The notes under the pieces are model-generated. The model was not told the origin of the DNA. It saw only the letters and a program-made list of their open reading frames with translations, and did not search any database. Source: Herbiconiux daphne (lineage in GTDB: Bacteria; Actinomycetota; Actinomycetes; Actinomycetales; Microbacteriaceae). From it: a stretch of 64,000 nucleotides of DNA. The position numbers and the translations under genes were made by a program. The stretch's first letter is position 1; each line of letters opens with the position of its first letter. The stretch spans positions 62,001-126,000 of the forward strand of contig NZ_JANLCJ010000007.1 in assembly GCF_024979295.1 (NCBI RefSeq). Direction: 5' to 3'. Of this stretch, positions 27,277-35,038 are shown piece by piece.

Positions 27277-28005
27277 TCAGCCGATGGCGGCCAGCACACG
27301 CTGAGCAATCGCCGCGTGCCCAGAGTCGGTGACATGCCCGCCGTCGACGGTGACCCACGATGGCTCGATCACTGGAGGATCTATCAGCGAGATGTACTCT
27401 GCGTTGACTGATGCAGCCGCACTTTGCACAGCTTCGTCGAAAGCGACAACTTCGTTTGAGACTGCGCCCACTGTCGATGGGCCGACGGCGATAATTCGGG
27501 CGTCAGGAAATCGCCCGCGAATGTCGCCGTATGTTTTCGATATACCGGCTGTCACGTCGCTTGGACTGGCTGTCCACGCGCCCATGTCGTTCTGCCCACC
27601 GGCCACCACAACGATGTCGGGTTGAGATTCCAGTGCGGTCGGAATCATTTCGTCGTAGGTCGGGCAGTACTCCAACCCACAACCATTTATTCCGGAAGTG
27701 GTGACATATCCTGTGCCGCCCCGTCCGAGATTGGTCTCGCTCCACCCTTTGGCTTTAGAGACGATCGAAGTCCATCGATTCGCTTCTGACGAGGCACCAG
27801 TGCCGTGAGTGTAAGAATCTCCGATGAAGACCACTTTCGTCGAAGCTGTGGGTGCCGACGGCACTTCAGACGCGGAACTGGAGTTTCGTGAGATCGACAC
27901 ACCGAGAAACACGGCCCCAGCGATTGCAACGATCACGAGCGCGGCCGAGAGAACCGCCACCTCGACCGTCCAGGAGGAACCAGGTCGACGGGCCTTTTTC
28001 GGCAT
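27277..28005 (-). CDS. Membrane-anchored SGNH hydrolase/acyltransferase, paralog 2
   Basis: This 242-aa protein has a helix at about 14-37, a Ser-rich linker, and an SGNH domain with VFIGDSYTHGTGA (Ser64), LGRGGTGYVTTSG, VVAGGQNDMG and the D-x-x-H in TDSGHAAIA. It matches the protein at 25199 along its whole length, so the pair arose by duplication. The ATG at 28005 has GAGGAG 5 bases upstream; a longer frame to 28041 has no comparable ribosome site. It probably partners with the AT3 enzyme encoded just after it. Confidence 0.88.
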   Translation of the reverse strand: MPKKARRPGSSWTVEVAVLSAALVIVAIAGAVFLGVSISRNSSSASEVPSAPTASTKVVFIGDSYTHGTGASSEANRWTSIVSKAKGWSETNLGRGGTGYVTTSGINGCGLEYCPTYDEMIPTALESQPDIVVVAGGQNDMGAWTASPSDVTAGISKTYGDIRGRFPDARIIAVGPSTVGAVSNEVVAFDEAVQSAAASVNAEYISLIDPPVIEPSWVTVDGGHVTDSGHAAIAQRVLAAIG

Positions 28006-28208
28006 GGGGCTCCTCGCGAGCGATTGAACGGGTTTCAGCACCTTGCATGCTGAGCCTATGAAACACCGCTGTTGGCCGCTATGTCCCAGTTCGAGGGGAC
28101 CGTCCTATCCAGAATGGTCGTCAATGCACTCGGCTTTCTCCGACATCAGTTACCCGATACGTCATCAAGGAGCAGAGTCAGCTTTATTGAAGCCCGGCAA
28201 CCAACGAG

Positions 28209-28284
28209 CGACGCGTTTCGAGGCGTTACGCGTCGTGTGGGCGCGGGGGCGCATCCTCGGTTATGCTCCCATCTATTAGGGGGA
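28209..28284 (+). promoter_or_regulatory. Candidate promoter and operator of the cell-wall-binding-repeat gene
   Basis: TATGCT at 28262-28267 is a plausible -10 box and the leader contains TTAGGGGGAAC (28276-28286). An 8-bp inverted repeat, CGACGCGT/ACGCGTCG (28209-28216 and 28228-28235), sits just upstream of where a -35 should be. The -35 itself is not recognisable. The rest of the 28006-28208 gap shows nothing convincing. Confidence 0.35.
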
Positions 28285-28289
28285 ACTAC

Positions 28290-30116
28290 ATGACAAAACT
28301 CAACGGTGTGTGGCGTTCAGCAGCGATCACGGCAGCAGCCGCACTGGCAATAGGACTGATGGGGGCGGCTCCGGCCGGCGCCACAGAGGTGGGGGCACTC
28401 GCGGCACCCGGTGACGTGAGCCCGGGAGCGACGCCGTACTCGGCCTCTCTCACCGGCAGCTACGGTGACCCGGCGACGCCCGCGGGATGGCAGAATCTGC
28501 CGGTGTCGACGACGACACTGACGTTCGTGCTTCCCGACGATCTGCGTGGTCTCGGCATCACGGCCGTGTCGGTGCGAACGATCGCCGACTCGGGCAACGT
28601 CATCGTGCACAACCAGGCGATCAACGCGGCCACCAACACGCTGCAGGTGGCCATTCCGGCCGGGCGCCTCTCCACGACGGTGAGCCCCACGGCCGACCCG
28701 GCCTATGGCGGCGTGCCCTACTTCAGCTACCGCATCACGTTCCTCTCGCCCAGCGGGTCGACCGAATACCGCAAGCTCGAGCTGCAGGGCGTGTTCCGGG
28801 TCGTCGACGGTTCGTCGACCACCACGACGAGCACGCTGACGCGCGACAGCGCCACGGCCTACTCCTTCACCTCCGACTACCGGGGTACGAGCGAGCAGTG
28901 GGTCACCTCGGGTCAGACCATCGTGGTGCCGGCACCCGCCGGGCGCACCTGGCAGGCGAACGCCTCCGCGGTGCTGACCGACTGGGCCGAGAACGACGTT
29001 CCGGTCACGGCCACTCGCGCGGCCAACGGCAGCAGCCTGACGATCGCCATTCCGAGCGGCGCCACATTCGACGCCTACCTCGACGGCCGCAGCTACGTCA
29101 CCATTGTGGCGACCGCCACCGAGGGTGACGCCCAGCACGTGTCGACCACCGACGTGAGCGTCGACGCCGTGTTCGGCCAGTCGACGAGCATCGCCGGCAC
29201 GCTGAGCGCACGCGTCTCAGGCTCCGACCGCTACACCGGGGCCATCGCGATGGCCGCAGCGGGTCGCCCGTTCGGCACCGTCAAGACGCTCTACCTCGCC
29301 GCCGGCGCCAACTTCCCCGACGCGCTGAGCGCCGGCCCGGTTGCCGCTGCCGACGGATCGACGCTGCTGCTCGTACCGGCGTCGCAGAACGAGGCCGTCG
29401 CCCGCCGCATCCACGATCTCGACCCTGAGAGCATCGTCATCGTCGGCGGACCGAACTCCGTCACGCCCGACTGGGTCACGCGCATCCAGCAAGAGACGGA
29501 TGCCCCGATCACCCGTGTCGGCGGGGCCGACCGCTACGCGGTCTCGCGTCAGCTCGCCACCGACACCTTCGGCACCTCCGGCGCCGACCACGTGTTCATC
29601 GCCACCGGCGCCAGCTACCCGGATGCCCTCTCGGCCATCCCCGCCGCTGTCGCCAACGATGCGCCCGTGCTGCTCGTGATCGGCCAGTCCTCCACGCTGG
29701 ATGCCGCGACCGTCTCGACGCTCGACCAGCTCGGCACCGAGCAGGTCACCATCCTCGGTGGCCCGAACAGTGTCTCGCCCGGCATCCAGACCCAGCTCGA
29801 GCAGAAGTACCCGGGTGAGGTCACCCGCCTCGGCGGCGCCGACCGCTACGCCGTGGCTCTGGCCGTGAACGACGAGTTCCGCTCCGACTTCACCCCGGGC
29901 GCTGCGTTCCTGGCCTCGGGCGGCGCGTTCGCCGACGCTCTCGCCGGTGGCGTGCTCGCCGCGACGCACGGTTCGCCCCTGCTGCTCAGCCGGCCGGAAT
30001 GCGTGCCGGCCGACGTCAGCGCGGCCCTGCAGGGCGACGGCCTGACGCACGTGACCCTGCTGGGTGGGCGCAACACGCTCACCCCGGCGGTGGCCACGCT
30101 CGCCAGCTGCAACTGA
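28290..30116 (+). CDS. Secreted protein with three cell-wall-binding type 2 repeats
   Basis: This 608-aa exported protein has a signal peptide (about 1-31, ending GAAPAGA). Residues 32-300 form a beta-rich region of unknown fold. The C-terminal half (about 308-608) holds three CWB2-type repeats, each with an SDRY/ADRYA box, a FPDALSA-like box (FPDALSAGP, YPDALSAIP, FADALAGGV) and an ILGGPNSV-like box. CWB2 repeats bind anionic wall polymers non-covalently, so this protein may sit on the glycans made by this region. The ATG at 28290 follows AGGGGGAAC. A strong terminator follows the stop. Confidence 0.9.
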   Translation: MTKLNGVWRSAAITAAAALAIGLMGAAPAGATEVGALAAPGDVSPGATPYSASLTGSYGDPATPAGWQNLPVSTTTLTFVLPDDLRGLGITAVSVRTIADSGNVIVHNQAINAATNTLQVAIPAGRLSTTVSPTADPAYGGVPYFSYRITFLSPSGSTEYRKLELQGVFRVVDGSSTTTTSTLTRDSATAYSFTSDYRGTSEQWVTSGQTIVVPAPAGRTWQANASAVLTDWAENDVPVTATRAANGSSLTIAIPSGATFDAYLDGRSYVTIVATATEGDAQHVSTTDVSVDAVFGQSTSIAGTLSARVSGSDRYTGAIAMAAAGRPFGTVKTLYLAAGANFPDALSAGPVAAADGSTLLLVPASQNEAVARRIHDLDPESIVIVGGPNSVTPDWVTRIQQETDAPITRVGGADRYAVSRQLATDTFGTSGADHVFIATGASYPDALSAIPAAVANDAPVLLVIGQSSTLDAATVSTLDQLGTEQVTILGGPNSVSPGIQTQLEQKYPGEVTRLGGADRYAVALAVNDEFRSDFTPGAAFLASGGAFADALAGGVLAATHGSPLLLSRPECVPADVSAALQGDGLTHVTLLGGRNTLTPAVATLASCN

Positions 30117-30126
30117 GTCACAACGG

Positions 30127-30166
30127 AAAGGCCCCGTGCGCATCGATCGGTGCGCACGGGGCCTTT
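30127..30166. terminator. Strong bidirectional terminator between convergent genes
   Basis: A perfect 16-bp stem (30127-30142 with 30151-30166) encloses an 8-base loop. The arms begin with AAA and end with TTT, so it can work for the plus-strand CWB2 gene and the minus-strand acyltransferase. Confidence 0.9.
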
Positions 30167-30183
30167 CCCGTTTTCGGCCTGGC

Positions 30184-31239
30184 TCAGCGCGCGGTGGTGC
30201 GGTTGCTGAGCCGGTTGTAAAGCGAGGTGAGCCAGACCGGCGTGGCGAACAGCCAGCCAGCGTGCACGCGAGGGGCGAGGTTGCCGATGCCGAGCGAGAC
30301 GACCAGGGCGAACGCCGCCACCGCCAGGGGAACCCACCAGCCGGCACCCTGCCACGACGGCGCTCCCAGTGCGACCAGGGCCGAGACCGCGTAGAAGACG
30401 ATGATGGAATGCACCATATAGATGGGCAGCGTCTTCGTGCCGAGCGATCGCAGCGGCTTGATGCCGCTCAGCATGACGGCCAGCGCGACACCGGCGGCCA
30501 GGCCGAGCAGCCGCAGCGCGAAGCCGATCACTGGCGCATCGCCCAGGTGCAGGTAGCCGAGCACGCCGCCGGCGATCACCCAGGCCACGATGATCGCGCC
30601 GGCCGACCACCACTTGAGTGCGGAGGCTCGTGCGTTGATCCAGGTGCGCCAGTAGCAGCCGAAGATGAAGAACACGTAGAACATGAACAGGCCGTCCCAC
30701 GCGCGGTTGTCGAAGTATTCGCCGCCGAACCAGATCAGGGCGAACAGGGCGGCGACGGCCAGCTGGATGCGCGGGTCGACCCGGGCGGTGGCCTTGGCCA
30801 CCACGAAGAAGATCGCGAGCGCCAGGATGAACCAGCCTCCGAGCGGCCAGATGAAGAAGTGCAGCACGAGATTGAGCCATCCGCTCTCTTCGTTCTGACG
30901 CGGGATGAGATTGAACGTTCCCCAGCGGATGAGCACCCAGATGGCGAACACCCACACGAACAGCAGCACCTTCGACCGCAGCATGTCGCGCCAGGGAGCA
31001 ACGAGCACCCACTTTCCGGCGAACAGCCCCGCCGCCATGAAGAACAGCGGCATGCGCATCGTGCGGAGGAATTCGGTGAGGATGCCCCACACCGGCTCCG
31101 ACAGCCCGGCCTCGCCCGTGAACTGAATGGCGTGGTGGAACACCACCAGTGCGATCGCCAGCCCTCGCGCGGCATCCGGCCACGGGATGCGCTCCGACAG
31201 AGTGCGGGGTGCGGAGGCGCTCGCAGCGGTGTCACTCAT
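30184..31239 (-). CDS. Acyltransferase-3 family membrane protein
   Basis: This 351-aa protein has about ten transmembrane helices. It begins RIPWPDAARGLAIALVVFHH, the AT3-type first helix with catalytic-type His35/His36, and then MRMPLFFMAAGLFAGKW. It is nearer to the ArgD-less acyltransferase group (often annotated as acyltransferase family or fucose 4-O-acetylase-like) than to OafA with SGNH. It may O-acetylate the second polymer. The ATG at 31239 was chosen over an in-frame upstream start at 31281. Confidence 0.82.
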   Translation of the reverse strand: MSDTAASASAPRTLSERIPWPDAARGLAIALVVFHHAIQFTGEAGLSEPVWGILTEFLRTMRMPLFFMAAGLFAGKWVLVAPWRDMLRSKVLLFVWVFAIWVLIRWGTFNLIPRQNEESGWLNLVLHFFIWPLGGWFILALAIFFVVAKATARVDPRIQLAVAALFALIWFGGEYFDNRAWDGLFMFYVFFIFGCYWRTWINARASALKWWSAGAIIVAWVIAGGVLGYLHLGDAPVIGFALRLLGLAAGVALAVMLSGIKPLRSLGTKTLPIYMVHSIIVFYAVSALVALGAPSWQGAGWWVPLAVAAFALVVSLGIGNLAPRVHAGWLFATPVWLTSLYNRLSNRTTAR

Positions 31240-31374
31240 GGGCAGGTCCAATCTGTCGGGCACGCGATGGACAGTCGTCACAAGCAGAGATGCTGAACAC
31301 AGTATGCACCGGCTGCAGGATGTCGCCAGGCCCCGATCTCGCCGGGCCGAAATGCACCCGCGCGTTAAACGGCT

Positions 31375-31402
31375 CAGGGCGGTTCCCGAAGGAACCGCCC
31401 TG
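31375..31402 (-). terminator. Terminator after the 27-aa small gene
   Basis: A perfect 12-bp stem (31375-31386 with 31391-31402) closes a CGAA tetraloop, 23 bases past the small ORF stop. The T-tract is weak (AGCCGTTTAA on the minus strand). Confidence 0.75.
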
Positions 31403-31425
31403 AAAGACCCGCTAGGGGTTCAGTG

Positions 31426-31509
31426 TCACGTGCTGTGCTCGAAGATGCGATCGAGAGCTTCGAGTTCGGAGTGGATGCGGCGACGCATCCGGCGAACGAA
31501 TTCGACCAT
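31426..31509 (-). CDS. Small 27-aa basic amphipathic peptide gene
   Basis: The ATG at 31509 has a near-perfect Shine-Dalgarno, AAAGGTGAG, at correct spacing. A terminator hairpin follows the stop, so this looks like a complete monocistronic small gene. The peptide starts MVEFVRRMRRRIHSEL and ends in an acidic/hydrophobic helix, giving a charged amphipathic helix. I do not recognise a family. Confidence 0.55.
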   Translation of the reverse strand: MVEFVRRMRRRIHSELEALDRIFEHST

Positions 31510-31865
31510 GAACTCACCTTTTCTGAAATTCGGATCTGGGTGCGCCTGGATGCAGCACACCGGTAGACCCCGAGCGGGGCTCACCGAAATGAGCGCCCAC
31601 TCGGGGGCGAACAAACACGAGTGCTTGTTCAGATGCCGCCGCGTCGGGTGGGGGCCTGCGCGACGACTTCCTTGAGGTTATGCCGTTCCGGGCCCCGGCG
31701 ACACGCGCAAACCGGCCCTTGCGGTGATCGTTGCGGGTTTCTCGAAGGCTTGCGGTTTACCGCATACATCTACCGGTTTCTGCGAAGACGGCGTGTCGTG
31801 ACTTGCGCGACATCCCGCGCCGTGGAAAGACCCCCCGTTCGGGGCATGGTGTAATTGCTTCTGCC
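31510..31865. other. Intergenic region with promoters for two small divergent genes
   Basis: About 355 bases separate the 27-aa gene from the 107-aa gene. Three TTGCGG copies lie at 31719-31724, 31731-31736 and 31750-31755. TGTAAT near 31850 could be the -10 of the plus-strand gene. I see no RNA gene here. Confidence 0.35.
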
Positions 31866-32189
31866 ATGATTTTCGCGTCAACACCGTCGGATCCTCGACC
31901 GTGGTTCCACCGACAGCCGTTCGCGCATTCCCCGAGGCGGCAGTGCAGCCACCCGGGCTGTGTCGTCGTCTACGCACCCCGCCCCACGGTGCGCAAGCGA
32001 GCCCACGAGCCGAACCCCATCCTGCTCGAAGCGCGCTGGAGCGACTGGTCGATCGAGCAGTGGGAATCGTTCTTCGATCACGACGACTCGCGCATTCGCT
32101 ACCCCGACGACGCCCAGCGTGGTCACGCCCGCTCGGTGCTCGCGCGCCTCAAGGCCGTCTACCGCGATCGGCCGTCGGGCCGTCAGTAG
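31866..32189 (+). CDS. Hypothetical 107-aa protein
   Basis: I do not recognise this protein. The ATG at 31866 opens a 107-codon frame with acceptable high-GC codon use. The product has two cysteines and histidines close together (HSPRRQCSHPGC) followed by WSDWSIEQWESFFDHDDSRI, a Trp/Asp-rich stretch. No signal peptide or membrane helix is visible. Its stop overlaps the end of the convergent priming-transferase gene by 7 bases. Confidence 0.6.
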   Translation: MIFASTPSDPRPWFHRQPFAHSPRRQCSHPGCVVVYAPRPTVRKRAHEPNPILLEARWSDWSIEQWESFFDHDDSRIRYPDDAQRGHARSVLARLKAVYRDRPSGRQ

Positions 32190-33664
32190 GCGCCGTCGCG
32201 CCCCAGCACCGCACGGGCGGTCTTGAACAGAATGACCAGGTCGCTCGTGAGCGACCAGTTCTCGACGTAGTAGAGGTCGAGGCGCACCGTGTCGTCCCAC
32301 GACAGATTCGATCGCCCGCTCACCTGCCAGAGGCCCGTGATGCCCGGCTTCACGAGGAACCGGCGGTGCACGTGCTTCTCGTACTGCTCGACTTCACGAG
32401 GCAGCGGCGGGCGCGGCCCCACCAGTGACATCGAGCCCGCGAACACGTTGAACAGCTGGGGCAGCTCGTCGAGGCTGTAACGCCGCAAGAACCGGCCGAC
32501 CGGGGTGATGCGCGGGTCGTCGCGCATCTTGAACATCACGGCGTTGCCCCGGTCGTGCTGCTCCAGCTGCAGATCGATCAGTCGCTGCTCGGCGTCGATC
32601 ACCATCGACCGGAACTTCAGCATCTCGAACCGCTCGCCCTTCAGCCCGATGCGCTCCTGCCGGAACAGCACGGGACCGGCGCTGCTGAGCCGCACGGTGA
32701 TGGCGATCACCAGCAGGAACGGCGAGATGACGGCGATGCCGAGCCCCGACGCGAGCACGTCGAAGCTGCGCTTCATGAAACGCGTGCCGCCCTCGTAGCG
32801 CGGAGTCTCGATGTGGATGAGGGGCAAGCCCGCGACAGGCCGGGTGTGCACCCGGGGGCCGCCGATGTCGACCAGGCTCGGTGCCACCACCAGGTGCTGG
32901 CGGCCGGGCTCGAGGCCCCAGCTCAACTGGCGCACTCGCTCGGGCGGCAGCTCGTCGGCACTTGTGATGACGACCGTGTCGGCGCCGTAGGCCATCATCG
33001 CCTGCTGCACCATGTCGAAGTTGCCGAACAGCGGGATGTCGGTGCCCGCCACGGTGTCGCCGCTCACGCTCGACGGCACACACGCACCCACCACGAGGTA
33101 ACCCGCCTGGGGCTGACGCCCGAGCTCGTGGGCGATGTGCGCCACCGACGATCGCGAACCGACGAGTAGCACCCGCGAGGTGTACTCGCCGCGCGACCGC
33201 CGGGTGGCCAGCCACTGCCGCCACATCCAGCGCGAGAAGATGAGCACGGCGAGACCGAGCGGCAGCGCGATGAGGATGTAGCCGCGCGCGAAGCTGACCT
33301 GAAAGAGGAACGCGACGATCGCCACCACGCCGAACAACCGCATGGCGCCGTCGATGATGAGCCGGTATTCCTGGGCGCCCGTGCCCACCACGCGGTAACC
33401 GCGGGTGCCGTAGACGCCGAGCACCACCATCCAGCCCACCAGCAGGATCACCGAGATGGCGGTGTAGTTGAGCGCGAGCATCGGGGCGTCGCGCACGGCC
33501 ACCGTGGCGGCATCCACGCCGAACCAGGCGATCTGCACCCCGAAGATGACCCAGGCGAGAATCAAGAAGTCGGTCACCAGAAGCCGGCGGGCATAGCTCA
33601 CGCGCCAATCGGCGGAGGCAACGCGGTTGCCTACCGTTGACTGCCGCTTGCTCTCAGTCACCAT
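32183..33664 (-). CDS. Priming glycosyl-1-phosphate transferase (WbaP/WcaJ-type), paralog 2
   Basis: This 493-aa enzyme has the same architecture as the gene at 18471: about five N-terminal helices, a Rossmann-like middle (RVLLVGSRSSVAHIAHELG) and a catalytic C-terminal domain (KRSFDVLASGLGIAVISP, MLKFRSM, DELPQLFNVFAGSMSLVGPR, KPGITGLWQVSGRSN). Both proteins end in GAY. It would prime the second repeat unit on undecaprenyl phosphate. It stands alone on its strand, outside the wzx-wzy operons of locus 2. Confidence 0.92.
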   Translation of the reverse strand: MVTESKRQSTVGNRVASADWRVSYARRLLVTDFLILAWVIFGVQIAWFGVDAATVAVRDAPMLALNYTAISVILLVGWMVVLGVYGTRGYRVVGTGAQEYRLIIDGAMRLFGVVAIVAFLFQVSFARGYILIALPLGLAVLIFSRWMWRQWLATRRSRGEYTSRVLLVGSRSSVAHIAHELGRQPQAGYLVVGACVPSSVSGDTVAGTDIPLFGNFDMVQQAMMAYGADTVVITSADELPPERVRQLSWGLEPGRQHLVVAPSLVDIGGPRVHTRPVAGLPLIHIETPRYEGGTRFMKRSFDVLASGLGIAVISPFLLVIAITVRLSSAGPVLFRQERIGLKGERFEMLKFRSMVIDAEQRLIDLQLEQHDRGNAVMFKMRDDPRITPVGRFLRRYSLDELPQLFNVFAGSMSLVGPRPPLPREVEQYEKHVHRRFLVKPGITGLWQVSGRSNLSWDDTVRLDLYYVENWSLTSDLVILFKTARAVLGRDGAY

Positions 33665-33745
33665 TGCTCACCCGGTTTCAGAGCCCGGAGTCACCGGCGC
33701 TCTTCGCATCAGCCCTCAGTGAAACACACTTTGCAGCAGAGGTGG

Positions 33746-34807
33746 TCACCCCGTTTGGGGGGCACCTCCGGGGCCGATGGTCGCGTTGAACGCGGCGAGC
33801 ATCAGTTCGTCGGCCTCGTCGCGCCGCGGCTTGAGCGCGTGGTCGGCGCCGTCGAGGATGACCGCCTGGGCCTCGAGGCCCTCGGCCTGCCAGGCGGCGG
33901 CGGTCTCTTGCGACCACTCGGGCAACGCGGTGTCGTCGGCCCCGCCGTGAATGAGCAGCAGGGGCTCGGTGGCCCGGTCGAAGAAGGTGCGGGGCGAGAC
34001 ATCCGCCCAGTATTCGGGGTCTTGGGTGGGGCCGGCGGTGGTCTCGGTGACGTCGGCTCCGGATGCCTCGTAGCCCTCGATCACCTCACCGAACGACGAC
34101 GTGGCTGCCGACAGCGCCACCACCATGTCAGACGAACCGGGCGCGATCACCGCGGCGTCGAGCGCGAGCAGGCCGCCGAGACTGTGACCGACCAAACCGA
34201 TGCGGTCGGGGTCGACCTCGGGCACCTGCCCGCTGCGCAGCACCGCGAGAGCGTTGACCACGTCGAGTGCCATGCCCCAGTCGAGCACGGTGGGCCAGCC
34301 GAAGCCGGGGTCGACCGTGAGGTTGTCTTCGGAGTCGGCCGGGTCTGACGAGCCGTAGCCGCGCAGGTCGGTGGCGAGCACGGCGTAGCCGTTGGCCACG
34401 AGCACCCTCTGCTCCGACTCGAGGTCGCCGCCGGTGTCGTAGCGCTCGGGGTCGACACTGCCGTGCACCACCACGACGCCGGGGAACGGGCCCTCGCCCG
34501 CCGGCACCCGCAGCACGCCCGAGATGGTGAGTCCGCCGCTGTCGTAGGTGACGGCCGTCGAGGTCACGCCGTCGGTGGCGTCGAGCACCTCCCCCATGGT
34601 GAGCGTGGGCTGCTCTGGCGCGGAGTCGATGATGGTGCGCAAAGTGGAGGTGTCGGTCACGGGCTTCTCCGTCGGCACGGTCAGCGTGGGCTCGGGGGTT
34701 TCGGCCGGCGCCGGAGTGCAGCCGGCGAGACCGGCGAGCAGGGCGACCAGCACGGCCCCCACCGCGAGTTGGCGCGGGCGTCGGGATGTTTCCGCGGGGC
34801 TGGGCAT
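33746..34807 (-). CDS. Lipoprotein alpha/beta hydrolase
   Basis: This 353-aa predicted lipoprotein has a signal ending in the lipobox LAGLAGC (Cys30) and a Pro/Thr/Glu-rich linker. The alpha/beta-hydrolase domain follows, with VVVVHGSVDPERY (oxyanion area), the nucleophile elbow GLVGHSLGG (Ser209), an acid in HGGADDTALP (about Asp291/292) and DGADHALK (His323). It resembles dienelactone hydrolase/S9-type peptidase folds. On the cell surface it could de-esterify acylated glycans or lipids, but that is only inferred from its setting. The ATG is at 34807. Confidence 0.85.
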   Translation of the reverse strand: MPSPAETSRRPRQLAVGAVLVALLAGLAGCTPAPAETPEPTLTVPTEKPVTDTSTLRTIIDSAPEQPTLTMGEVLDATDGVTSTAVTYDSGGLTISGVLRVPAGEGPFPGVVVVHGSVDPERYDTGGDLESEQRVLVANGYAVLATDLRGYGSSDPADSEDNLTVDPGFGWPTVLDWGMALDVVNALAVLRSGQVPEVDPDRIGLVGHSLGGLLALDAAVIAPGSSDMVVALSAATSSFGEVIEGYEASGADVTETTAGPTQDPEYWADVSPRTFFDRATEPLLLIHGGADDTALPEWSQETAAAWQAEGLEAQAVILDGADHALKPRRDEADELMLAAFNATIGPGGAPQTG

Positions 34808-34917
34808 ACCGGCAAGCGTATGTCGACGGCACCCTGAATAGACCGGCACTCTGCGCGGAATCCCAGCTGGTTGCCGCGCAATTCACCACATCGAAGGCTG
34901 ATCGTTACATGCGCGAT

Positions 34918-34960
34918 TTGTGGCGAAGCCGTTTCGACATATGCTGTTCCTGGGGGAAGG
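34918..34960 (+). promoter_or_regulatory. Candidate promoter upstream of the VWA surface-protein operon
   Basis: TTGTGG (34918-34923), 16 bases, TATGCT (34940-34945), then a TGGGGGAAGG leader stretch (34951-34960). The -10 and G-tract resemble those in front of the CWB2 gene. Confidence 0.45.
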
Positions 34961-34962
34961 CT

Positions 34963-35001
34963 ATGACGAGCCTTAAGTTTTGTCGTCCCTGCAGCCAGTA
35001 A
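34963..35001 (+). CDS. Candidate 12-aa leader peptide
   Basis: A 13-codon frame (MTSLKFCRPCSQ, stop TAA) starts 2 bases after the GGGGGAAGG stretch and ends 37 bases before the VWA gene. Two cysteines and a Ser/Arg-rich body could suit a sensing leader peptide, but such a short frame can occur by chance. Confidence 0.25.
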   Translation: MTSLKFCRPCSQ

Positions 35002-35038
35002 CTGATGCCCGAGACCCGACAAACTGGAATTGATACAC

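Noticed and set aside
31719..31755. Three TTGCGG copies as an operator
   Set aside because: Short, unevenly spaced and expected by chance in this composition; kept only as a note in the intergenic entry.
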